From contig NC_092322.1 of assembly GCF_036785885.1 (NCBI RefSeq), forward strand, positions 14,034,466 to 14,098,465: 64,000 nucleotides of DNA. Reading direction: 5' to 3'. Below the pieces are notes generated by a model, which searched no databases, was not told where the DNA came from, and saw only the letters and a list, made by a program, of their open reading frames with translations. Source of the DNA: Coffea arabica (lineage: Eukaryota; Streptophyta; Magnoliopsida; Gentianales; Rubiaceae). Positions 23,323 to 34,146 of the stretch are shown in pieces. A program made the translations under genes and the position numbers. Each line of letters begins with the position of its first letter. The stretch's first letter is position 1.

Positions 23323-23818
23323 TAATAATAATAATTGACAATTATACTTTGGAGAGGTGGCCACGGAATTGACAAATGCTGGTTGTTAGGAAGGCGTGGG
23401 TGGAGTGTCCAATTTGCTAATACGGCACGGTGTCGTTTCGTGAGGTATCGGAATGGGCATTGGAAATGGGTACTCTTTTCCCTTGTCAGCCAGCTGCCTC
23501 GTTTTTCGTGTGGGCTTAGATTTTGTCATCCTGTCCTGTGGCAATGGGATTAAGAATCCGTGTCCTTTGGAATCGTAATAGGGTCGGGCTAGAATTAGTT
23601 GATGAAGTCACTCTTGTATGGATTTTAAATCTCTTTTTTTTTTTTGGCAATTGAAAAGTTTATTATTTAGATATGAAGATGAGAGTTTGGCGAATAAGGG
23701 GCCAGGACTCCGATAAAGTCAACGGTTATGATTTGGTAAAAAAAAAAAAAAGTATGATTCATGTAATTTACCTTGCTTTTAACATATTATGTATAAGGTT
23801 CACAAAAAATTGTTGGAT

Positions 23819-23999
23819 AAAATATCAAAAACTCCCTATGATTTATCAAATATTTAATTTAACTCCCTCTAATTTAGAAATTTACGCGATAGCTCCGTAT
23901 GATTTTGATTCAATTTAATCTACGCTATAGTATAAATTTTCAAATCAGAGGGAGTTATACTGAACATTTAACAAACTATAGTGAATTTTTTGGTATTTT
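23819..23999. mobile_element. Foldback MITE upstream of the lipase gene
   Basis: The left arm (AAAATATCAAAAACTCCCTA onward) and the reverse complement of the right arm (AAAATACCAAAAAATTCACT onward) match over about 60 bases, both ending in ACTCCCTCTRATTTR. The central loop is about 60 bp. There is no coding capacity. Confidence 0.7.
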
Positions 24000-24001
24000 A
24001 A

Positions 24002-24923
24002 CCAAAATTATTCTATAACCAATTACTACTAGACTAGTTGGGCACCAAGGAGAAAATGAAAGCTCTTCTTCGGTATAAACCAAGGGATCAAATCCCTTGA
24101 TTTATGCACTCTTCTTTAGGATTTTTTAAAAATTTCACTAGCAGGTGCACAAGCATCCATATGCTCCCATAGAGGTTCAGTGGTTCAGTTTTTTTTGAGT
24201 TTCTCATTGATTCCTTTAGATCTGTCCCTTCCTCTCAATATTCAGTAGAAGTAGGTGTAGAATAAAAATTATCGTGTTAATAAAAAAAATTATTCTATGT
24301 TTTTAGAGACAGTTCCTCTCAGCCAGTGTTCAAATTTGGCTAACAAATGCCTAGTGAGCACTTGGCAAGAGAGCTTCAGGTGTTAGTTTTTTGGCAAAGG
24401 AGTTACTAATTTGAGAAAGTGTTCAAATATAAGGATATGTACACTAACAAGTACCTTCCAAACACACGTTAATAAAAAAATCCTAAAACCAAATATGAAC
24501 ATTAAAAAAAATTAATTTTTGCGATTCATTAGTCTCAAAAAAAGTTGGATCTCTAAAAGACAAAATTTGGGATGGTTCAGAATTAGGCCTAGTTTGTGAG
24601 TCTATGAGAGGAACAAAAGAGACAAGAAAAGACGGGATTCCAATCTTTTAAAATGGAGTTTGGAGAGAAATGCAAGGAAAAGAATTTTCACAACTGTATC
24701 CATTGAGGTTTTTGACCACACGTCCCCAGCTTTTTAGTTCGGTAGCATTGAACTTATGGTTTCTTTACGTGGTTTTTAGCCTATACTTTCAAATGATGTG
24801 GTTTGTTGGACAAGAACAAATTTTACAGTAGCATATTTCTTAAAAAATGCATGTAGATCATAATAGTGATCTTATTTGAGCAAAATCTTGAGACAGCACT
24901 AAGAATTAGTTCTCTACAATCAC
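24002..24923. other. Intergenic, AT-rich
   Basis: No gene is seen. A piece near 24590-24700 with repeated GAGA and AGGAACAAAAGAG has the look of an old transposon end, but its partner is not visible. Confidence 0.4.
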
Positions 24924-25185
24924 AAAAGAAAATGCTTCACCAACCAATGTTGGTGCAAGTGGAAGGGGCTTGCATCCTTTAACCATGAGATCTCGGTTCG
25001 AAATTCATGGAGATAGAAAAAATGACGTTGGGAGAGTTACCCTCCTATGGGGCCGGGGTGATGTCGGGGAAGCTACTCTTATGGGGCCCGATCCGGCTCG
25101 AACAAGATTAGTCGCAAACCGTAAAACGGATGCGGATACCTGTGGATTATACAAAAAAAAAAAAAAAAAAAAAAGAAAATGCTTC
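24924..25185 (+). mobile_element. tRNA-derived SINE with 15-bp target site duplication
   Basis: The body (24939-25170) is flanked by perfect direct repeats AAAAGAAAATGCTTC (24924-24938 and 25171-25185). It has a polymerase III A box TGGTGCAAGTGG (24951-24962), a B box close to GGTTCGAAATTC (24995-25006), and ends in a long A tail. The sound duplication suggests a fairly recent insertion. The frame reading through it is not a gene. Confidence 0.92.
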
Positions 25186-26059
25186 GACCAAAGCATTGGC
25201 TTGGTTAGAAACTTGAATTGAATTCCAGAAAATATGAATGGTAAGTTTAGGCTAGAGACTAGACTTTTGAATGGCTGAAGAAATAAATTTTTGGAATTTG
25301 ATGTATTTTTGTCAAGTAAAAATGAGTTTTATTAGTCACCTAAATAGTCCGTGTCAAAAAATAGTAAAAAGTAACGGCTTTAAAAGTGGACAGTTTCTAT
25401 CAAAAATTTATTCCCATAAAATACAAAGGAATTTTATTTATTCTTGCCGAATAAAAATGAAGTTTACACCTCCCTGAATAGTATTTAATCTGTGATTTTT
25501 TTATTTAATTGTATAGAAATTATATTCGTAACTTCTTCTGCCTATCTTTGTGGGAGGACATTACTTTCACCAAAAATTTTTAAAAAAAAAAATTTGTGAG
25601 AGAGCATTATATTATTGCATGTATCACAGCAACCATATTGACCAAAAAATAATTCCATTTCGAAAAATTATAAAAGGGATTTAGCTAGTAAATTACTTAA
25701 GAAAACAATAATTTTTCTTAAAAGAAAAATTACTCAATATCTAATTTTCTGCCAATGTACTTGTTAAAATTGTGAAGTGACACAGGAATCTCTCCAAGCC
25801 ACAGAACGAATGTCGGAACAAACTAAGAAGTTTGAGTTGAGGCGTTCCCTAATAAGTACTATCCGAAAAACCCTTTTTCCTCAGGCCTTTTCTTGATCAA
25901 GAAGTGTCTCTCCTCTTTCCATCTCCTAGCAACAAAAAACTAGAAAGCCTCTCCATCTTCTCTCTGGCTTTGGCAAAGCCAGCTCTTCTATGCAATATAT
26001 TGTTCGCAATATATAGAAAGAAGGGCAAGAATTTCAATTCATAAATTCAAGGAGAGAAA
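25186..26059 (+). promoter_or_regulatory. Upstream region of the first acidic-protein gene
   Basis: The segment 25773-25826 (GTGAAGTGACACAGGAATCT, then CCAAGCC and GAATGTCGGAAC) has a close counterpart 8.1 kb further on, upstream of the paralog. A pyrimidine-rich stretch at 25865-25990 is likely 5' UTR. The TATA element is not clear. Confidence 0.5.
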
Positions 26060-27498
26060 ATGGGAGGCTGTACGAGCAAGCCAAAAGTGTTGAAGGATGA
26101 TGGGGTTGAGGCACCTGAGCCAGCACCTGAGAAGGTGAGTGTGGAGGAGAAGGGGACTCTCGCCGCGGAGCTGGCACCTCAACAGGAACCCGAAAAGGCG
26201 GTGGAAGAGGACAAGGAGGTTGTGGCTGAGGCTCCAGAACCGGTGGCATCCGAAAAGGTAGAAAAGGAGGAGGAGGAGGCTCTCAATGCGGTGGTTGATG
26301 GAGTTGAAAATAAGGTACTCAACATCACAATTAAAACAAAACTTTGATATACGTACAAATGCATGGCACTCGGTGTCATGGCATTCATTTAAATCTGTTA
26401 GTGTAAAAAAATATTTAGTTTTGTGATGTATCAAAATTAATCTCGTTAAGTTATGTTATCACGTTTCTATTATTAAGAATTGACATACACTTTCATATAC
26501 GATATATAAACACATTGAATTGCTTGTCAACGAGTAAACATGTCGAACATGGTTGATTTCTTAAGAATTTGCCCACTCTATATGTATAGAAATTCTTTTA
26601 TTTGGGAGTTATAACTAATAAGAAGCTATATTCGCAATGTTTACTTATCGATATTTTTCAAAATAATTATAGGCAATGCCCCCATGGTTGCCTAGTCGTT
26701 CTCATGTTCGCGTTAATGCATTTAATTTTTCACGAAAATTTTTTAAGGTTTTTGACGGGGATCTAATATGCAGATCTAGATTCTCTGTGACGGTAGGTGC
26801 AATAATAAAGAACTTTTAAAGGATTTAACGGTCAAGATCAACTCATTTGAGTTGAGACGGCTGATCTCGATCATTGATTTAAAATTCAAATCAACCCCTA
26901 AATACTTTTCTATAGTTGCACCTGCAACCTTAGAGAATCCGCAATCCTTAAAATGCCAATATTTGGGGATGGCATCCCCCGTTGTTCCCCAATTTGTTGC
27001 ATATGCATGAATGCAGCCATAAACACAGACACGATCTTTTGCTATTTTCCTTCTTTTTTTTGAAGCTACTAATTTCAGAGAAACTACAAATTAAAAGAAT
27101 TTTATGTTCATATTGTATTGCAGAATGGAGAAGTAAAAGATTCCGAAGATGATCAAAAGGTAAAATCTGAAGAAGAGGTAAACTCCAAAGAAGATGACAA
27201 GGTAGAATCTGGAGAAGTAAACTCTAAAGAAGATGAAAAGGTAAAATCTGTAGAAGAGGAAAACTCTACGGAAGATGAAAAGGTGAAATCTGAAGTGGAA
27301 GAAACTGCTGGTCCTGAAAAGCTTGAAAAAGAAGAGGTAAAACCAGCAACGGAGGCCGAAAGCCAACAAAGACTGGACAAAAATGTAGAAGAGAAAACTG
27401 AAACTTCGGAAGAGAAGAAAAAAGAGGCAGCAAAACCAGAGGCTGACAATGTTCCAATAATATCATTTTTCACATCATTTATGGGTCAGAAACACTAA
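26060..27498 (+). CDS. Small acidic Glu/Lys-rich protein with N-terminal acylation signal, copy 1 (209 aa)
   Basis: Exons 26060-26314 and 27124-27498; the intron is GT-AG, phase 0, 809 bp. The N-terminus MGGCTSKPKVLK fits N-myristoylation at Gly2 and palmitoylation at Cys4, predicting membrane attachment. The rest is dominated by Glu, Lys, Ser and Val, with a repeated module in exon 2 (VKSEEEVNSKEDDKV and variants, four times or so), ending FTSFMGQKH. It is probably intrinsically disordered. No enzyme domain is visible and I do not recognise a named family. A paralog with the same gene structure lies 8 kb downstream. Likely roles are membrane-tethered scaffold or ion/lipid interaction; this is inference only. 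Confidence 0.82.
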
Positions 27499-28690
27499 TA
27501 ATTCGTAACGCTTTTCCAATTTATATAAGGCGTGCATACAAATTAGAGGGTCATATGTCACGTTTCCACATGCTGCTTCTAGTATGCCAAATGAAAGCGT
27601 GAACATTGTAGTGCGGTATATATATCACGCTTTCGTTGTTACCTTTAACCTTAACGATGAAATTTTGTACTCATTACTCATTAGTATTAGAGCATGATCC
27701 CCAATTCTTAAATTCTTCAAGGTATACACAAATTACGTTTTTGACTAGATCCAATGTAGATGGCAAGTGATGTGAAATATGTTGCATTCTATTCCTTCAT
27801 ATTATGATTTAATTAACTAGCTTGTTTACTTTCTTGACACATTTATTCAATAGAACCCAAAAGAAAAAAAAAAAAAAAAACAGGAATCAAGAGCTACTAA
27901 GGGCTAGGGGCTCATGAAATTTTGAAGGCGTGAAAGAACCATTGCCCTTCACATATTTGCTTTAACCATTTTGGATTTCTAAATGTGAGATCTAATGGCT
28001 TATTCTATTGTATATTATCCTTCCAAAAGTGGTTCTTGTAGGACCATGATCCGCCTGTTACGCAAGAATGACTCTCCTAATACTTTGGAAAGTAAAGGTG
28101 TGCATTTAAGAAGGAACCCTTATATGTTGGAAAATTTTTGAGGGCAAGCCCTAAGATTTACATAGATAATTTTTAAAGTTTTTACAGGGATGTTAAAGGA
28201 CTTGTAAAAATTTGGGGGAACAAAATCTAATATTTCTTAAGATATAAGTAAAACTTTTTATTATTTTAAAGGGTTATAAAAAGATTTTTGAAATCTTGGG
28301 TACTCTCCCCGGATTTAGGGCAAGCAACCCTTCTAGAAGGTTAATGGCAAAAAAAAAAAATGTAAGATCTAGATTTCATCTTTTACATCGTTTTTTATAT
28401 CATGTGTGAGCCCACAAAATGTTATTCTATAATTACACGTTATGCAAAGTAAGTTATATTGTGTGTAAATTGAGTTACATCTTGTATAAAATACACAAAT
28501 CGGTCTGGACGGTTTTTTTTTGTTGACTGTTCTTACCGCAAATCCGCTCTCCCCGCTCCCACTAGATCTGCCATTGTTTCCTAGGAACCTGTAGGGGTTT
28601 TTTTTTACCAAAAAAAAAAAAAAGGATATTTTCGAATATTATTGGCTAGTTCCCTGAGCGTTGGATTACAGACCTTACAACAGATCAAGC
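27499..28690. other. Intergenic downstream of copy 1
   Basis: AT-rich with poly-A runs near 27866 and 28350. I see no conserved ORF; the short frames here lack known domains. Confidence 0.5.
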
Positions 28691-29328
28691 CTTCCAATTA
28701 GGCATGGCCACGGTTCCAGAACCAACGGTTCCAGAACCGCCGGTTCTGGTTCTTCAAAGAGGTAGAACCAGAACCGCACCATATAAGATGGTTCTGGTTC
28801 TGGTTCCAGAACCGGCGGTTCTGGTTCTTCAAAGAGGTAGAACCAGAACCGCATAGTTCTGATTTCTATTCTTTATGGTTCCGGTTCCGGTTCCGGTTCC
28901 GGTTCCGTATGGTTGTTTCTTTCTTCCGTTGAGAGCTCGAGGACCTCTGTGCAAGTCAGGAGCCCCCGAGAGCAAAAATTGAAGAAGCTCCTTTTTTCTC
29001 TTCGAATACAAGCTTTTTCTTCCGAGCCCTTCTTTGCAATTTTTTCCTCTTGGATCCGTTGAGAGCTTGGTCAAAAGGTTGTGGTGGATCATGATGATCA
29101 TCATGATGTCTCTACTTTTATTATTTTTTATATTAATTATTTTTAATTTTTTTAACAGTTCTAGAACCGGCGGTTCTGGTTCTGGTTCTATTTTTTAGAG
29201 AACCAGAACCGGAACCTTTATCCAAGGTTCTACTACGGTTCTGGTTCCACGGTTCTGGTTCCGGTTCTGGTCCGGTTCCGGTCCGGTTCCCGGTTCCAAA
29301 TGGAACCATGGCCATGCCTACTTCCAAT
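28691..29328. mobile_element. Non-autonomous hAT transposon, 622 bp, with 8-bp target duplication
   Basis: Ends TAGGCATGGCCACGGTTCC (28699) and its inverse (ending 29320) form terminal inverted repeats with one mismatch, and CTTCCAAT is duplicated on both sides (28691-28698, 29321-29328). An 8-bp duplication and TAGG-type ends are hAT features. Both subterminal zones are dense arrays of GGTTCC/GGTTCTGG and their complements, likely transposase-binding repeats. The interior (28910-29100) has no transposase. The ORFs here (Gly-Thr or Glu-Pro repeats) are artefacts of the array. Confidence 0.93.
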
Positions 29329-30876
29329 GCACCATTCTCAAACCTCTGAAGACGTGGAGTCTAGAGAGATAAGGTATCACGCCTTCGTCGGATGCCCAAT
29401 TATAAACCATAAATTGGAATTGACGTACCTCTTTTCGTTTGCTGCTTTAGTAGCTATATTTCATTAACTTTTGTAAATGTTATTTTAATATCATCATTGG
29501 TTTGGAATAATTCATGCAGACAAGCTTGTCGTTTAACATGAGTATTACAATTGTAATTGAAGACCAAGAACAAATGATTAGTCGCCAGAATAGCAAATTG
29601 ATAATGTCATTATTTACTTAAATATCCCATTTAACATGGTTCAAGTAATGCAATAAACATTGAGAAAGAAAGAAAGATAGAAAAAGAAATGAAATAAATT
29701 GAGTAATTTCACTGACAAACATATGAAACCAGGAAACAATATACATCACATGAAAGAAAAATAGGCAAATTGAGATAATAAAAGAAAGATAATTATGAGG
29801 ACCATCCATAGATGTTAAACAAGTTGCAGGAATGTTCAGTACTACTCATGAGTAATCAAAATATGATGTTTACAGCACAAATCAAGATATTTATAAAGCA
29901 ACATCACTTAGATGGTTTGCTTGCCACTAAGATGGATTGCCTCTTAGTTTCTTTTTTATCTCATTCTATTCCATTCGCCTCAACCACAAGAACTCCATTA
30001 TGAAATATTAGTTATCTTATAGTATATCTTGTTTAGCAAGTTGAATTAATAAGAAAAGAAAAGAAGAAGAAAGATCACAAAAATATAGCACAGCATAACC
30101 AGATTTTTTTTTTTAACCTTCAGATATTAGTTTCACGCAGGGAAAGAAGAGCCTTCCAAGTCATCTTCTGTGATTAATTTCTTGAAGATATACGTAGGAT
30201 CCTAGTTCTTGAACCTTGTAATTTATGTACTATTGTTTTATTGCAGAAGATAAAAACATTTTCCTACTTGGGAAGGAAGAAAAAAGAAAATTTTGAACTT
30301 AAATTATGTGGTGCCCTTAATCGTCTCTATCAAATATGTGCTATTTGTTTATTTTATTTTATTTTTTTTTATGCATGTCACGAATCTAGACTTCTCGTGT
30401 AAAGCATTTTCTAAATATTCAAGAAAAATCAATCCTTACTAAAATGCCTTTCCCAAATCATATAAGACACGTAGCATCAATCACACTTGTTAGCCATTTC
30501 AAGGATTCTTCAAATCCGGTTACATATGAAATAGGATAGTCTTATAAATTCTGAATTTTTGAGTTCTTTTTTTCAGCATTTTAAAGTGTGATAGATGATG
30601 CACACACGTAGTTCTATTCGACATAGATATACTAGGCATATAGAAATTGTATCAAGTAGAAAATTTTCAGAATATATGATTGGATTACTTAGAGATGCAA
30701 ATATTTCAAATATACAAATTGTGTTACTCAATTCATAGGCATGACATGCTAAGTAACTTGTCCATCTTAGTACGAAAAGGAGGAGATGGTCATGGACAAT
30801 ACTTCTTTTACTTATACAGTAATTAGGTGCATTACATAAACTATGGCATATGTGATATCACAACAATGTTCTATTC
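29329..30876. other. Intergenic, no gene seen
   Basis: Low-complexity AT-rich sequence with GAAA runs (29640-29790) and T tracts. Nothing coding is supported. Confidence 0.5.
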
Positions 30877-31053
30877 GGTTTGTCTAACGGGTCACCCGTT
30901 AAAATATATTTTAGGTGTTATATTTTTTAAAATATATTAAATTTAATATTTAACAATTCAATGACTAAATGAATTCAAATTTCAGATTTCAGTTTTATCA
31001 AACGCACTCTAAGTGTATTAACGAGTGCCCTATGACACCCATTAGAAAAACCC
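30877..31053. mobile_element. MITE, GGTTTKTCTAAYGGGT family, copy 1
   Basis: It begins GGTTTGTCTAACGGGTCACC and its end, reversed and complemented, begins GGGTTTTTCTAATGGGTGTC. The interior contains CGTTAAAATATATTTTAGG and TTTTTAAAATATATT. Related copies lie at 31641-31901 and 56834-57026. Confidence 0.75.
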
Positions 31054-31640
31054 TTTATCTATTTACCTTTGTGTAATTAGATGTTGAGCCCTAAAATTAG
31101 GCTAAATTTCTTCAATCTCTAGGAGCGTTTTGGTTTGTGTTTTGGAGTCCTAAAGGATGAGTTTCAGTTGAGATCAGGATCTAAACCAGCGTGTGCAAGG
31201 GCATTTGTTCCTCGTTTCTCGGTTGTTCCAATTTAAAAAATTTTCACACACAAAAAAAAAAAAAAGCAAAAACAATAAGGTACCAGTTTTAGTTTCAGTT
31301 TTACTTTGGGTCCTCACCTGATCCATTCTACGACTTTAGACAAGGACTAATCCATAATATATGTATTAAGGTTAATTATTGGATACGCCCGGATCTTTGT
31401 GGAATATTCATGAAAAAAAAAAATCTGGCTAATAAATTTATTATACTATGGGAAAAGAATTGATAATGGAACCGTGGCGAAAAAATCTTTGTAACTTTCT
31501 TATTCAAAACTCTTGGATTTTTTAACATATGTAGGAGGCATTATTGGAGTTTGATGAGATGAGCTACTTTGGCTTCTTCAAGAACCCTTGTTTCTAAATT
31601 AATTCGGTTTCACCCATACATAAAATTTGGCATTTAACTT

Positions 31641-31901
31641 AGGATTTGTCTAACTGGTACCCTTAATGCACTCGTTAAGATATATTTCAAATGTTATATT
31701 TTTAAACTATAAAATTAATTTTAAAAAAGTAAATAAATACATGAGAGGGTAGGCAAGATTAAATAGAAAAGGTATATAAATATAAGAGAAGATAATAATT
31801 GTTAATATGTATATGTATGTATATATATATATATATATATAATAGGTTAGGTGAATACTATGTGTTAATAAGTACCCTAAGGGCATCCTTTAGAAAAACC
31901 C
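31641..31901. mobile_element. MITE, same family, copy 2
   Basis: Starts AGGATTTGTCTAACTGGTAC, followed by CTCGTTAAGATATATTTCAA, and ends TTTAGAAAAACCC. It holds a (TA)n/(TATG)n run at 31810-31840. It shares the interior piece GTATATAAATATAA with copy 3. Confidence 0.75.
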
Positions 31902-33869
31902 TTTAACTTAAATTTATCTACAATAATTAGAGGTCCAATATCAAATTTTTAAAATCCCACACGAAGTTTTACAATACCTCAAATGCGAGTTTTAAAACAT
32001 AACGGACCGAAATGACAACGAATACAAAGTATGAGGCTACAATATTTAATTCCCAAATTTTCCAACACGTACATTTCATGTGTTGTAATGATGCAGGCTT
32101 GTTTGGACCAAAATTTATGTCAATGGACCAATCAAATAAGACGTGGTTTCGATAACCACAACATGGCCAACTCATTACACGTAGTGCTGTTCTTTGCTGT
32201 TTCTGCTTTAATTTCAATCATCAAAATCTGCTATCATTCCTGATCTCATTTTCCTACTGAAGGTGTTTCATTCCAAATGTGGTTTGAGATATTCTTATGC
32301 ACGTGCATGCACAAACATGTTGGACCCTTTCAGTTTTTGTTTTGTTAATTTTCCTTTTTTATTTATGGTATCTACTAATTGACTCTTAGTAGGAAGTTCG
32401 ACAGGCAACAGCTTACTGTACTAGATATTTTTGGGTACAATTACAAATTGACTGGATATGATTTTGGTTGTAAAATAATGCTTTTAGGGACAATTTAAGA
32501 GACTTCCTCTAAAGTTTCTGACTATTTCACTGGCCTCCGCGCAAGTTTTGAAAATTATACTAATTTTTCTTGAAGTTTATTATCTTGTAACATTTAGGTC
32601 CAACCAATAATTAAAAAGTGATATTAAAAGAGAGAAGATAATATGATTCTACCATTGTCCCTCTTCTACTAAATTATTTAATTAATCTAATACCAGCCCA
32701 AATAGTTAAAAAAATTAGAATTTACTATTTATCATTAGGAATTAAATTACATATGGTATCAAAAATAATATATCATTCTATATTATTCACTTAATGTAAC
32801 ATTCAAATTGCTTTTTTCAGTCACAAACCCATTGTCAATGTGATCAACAACAAATAATCAAAATAATCTGTAACCAAAATATTACAACAAGTGAATTTTA
32901 ATACCTTAAAAATCTGAACAACTAATCTTAATATGTTGACAAGAAATGGTATACTTTTTATTAGCTGGCCAATTATAACTTGCTGGCCAATTATAATTGG
33001 CTAGCAACTAACCTTAAAAAAAAAAAAGGAAGTTATAATTGGCCAGCTACTCTAGGGTTCCTCTCGAAGTATTTTCAAAATATTTGAAGTCTAAATGCCT
33101 CGAATTTGAACATGTTCAAGGCTAAAACTTATGCTTTTGTTTTAATAAATAGACTACTCAATTTCACAATTTTTTTTTTTGGAGTGAAGATTATGTTGCA
33201 TCCATGATTGCATCAATTTGATCGCTGACAAAATGGAAAGGAACTAATTATGTCAAGGAAAAATGCAAAAATGAAAACATGTGCATGTCATAGAGCCAAA
33301 ATTTGAATAGCATTTACTTTCCAACTATGACTGTTTAAATATGATTGATCCCTTGTGTGCTCCCCACATAGATGCAACATATGATATTTGTGCAAGAGTT
33401 TTCTTCCCTATGCCTAATTAAGAATAACACAGACTTGTTTATAAACTTGCACCTAGAACCTTTAATCTACTTGGACATTGGCTAATTAATTGGAGATATA
33501 TACTATATCGGCAAATGCTTACGAAATGTATTTATGTGTCAATCATGTTTGGTCATCCTATGCTCGTAAAAGAGGGCAAGTGCTACCAGCATTAAAGATT
33601 GATTAAGAAGAACGATCAATCCTTCTTGAACTTGATTATCCTCAATGTTTTTGTATCAACCTTGGTCAAAATCTTGATTCAATTCTGCATGGAATTCTGC
33701 AATTACATGTAACAGTTTGATTATTGAGAACTTTACATTTATATACCTATAGATAAACATATGGTTAAAAGAAAACCAAGAAAAAAAATCATATGAATTA
33801 CTTTATGGTTTTAAGGAAACAATGCTAATGTCGGCCAATTGTCTAGTTGTCTACAAATAGGTCAAAATC
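31902..33869. other. Intergenic, AT-rich
   Basis: No gene is supported. The segment 32490-32700 (ACTTCCTCTAAAGTTTCTGA and nearby) resembles decayed noncoding plant repeats. A small foldback at 32962-33049 is listed separately. Confidence 0.45.
32962..33049. repeat. Foldback with three copies of a GCTGGCCAATTATAA motif
   Basis: TAGCTGGCCAATTATAACTT at 32962 is the exact reverse complement of 33030-33049. Between them 32981-33006 is itself almost palindromic (TGCTGGCCAATTATAATTGG then CTAGCA). The result is a stem of at least 20 bp with a nested stem. Confidence 0.85.
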
Positions 33870-34146
33870 GTGAAGCGACACAAAAATCTCTCCAAACCGC
33901 ATATTGAATGTCGGAACTACGCAGTCTGTGTTGGCTTTCATATTTCGATCCCTCCCTATAAATCTCTCAAATTCACACAACTTCCTCTTCCACTACCTTT
34001 CCTTTCTCTAAAAATTTCTCCTCTCTCTACTAACCCCAGAAAAAAAAGCCAGCCCTCTCCTCTCACCCTTCTCCCATAGTATTCCTTCCAAAAAAAATCC
34101 CATCATACATTTCTACACCAAAAATTTAAAAATAAATTTAAGAAGG
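33870..34146 (+). promoter_or_regulatory. Promoter and 5' leader of the second acidic-protein gene
   Basis: The region has GTGAAGCGACACAAAAATCT and GAATGTCGGAAC, matching the block upstream of copy 1 at a similar distance from the ATG. A TATA box CTATAAAT is at 33956-33963, followed by a CT-rich leader (33980-34075) of the Y-patch kind. Confidence 0.65.

Noticed and set aside
28829-29327. ORFs with Gly-Thr and Glu-Pro repeats
   Set aside because: They are translations of the GGTTCC arrays in the hAT element.
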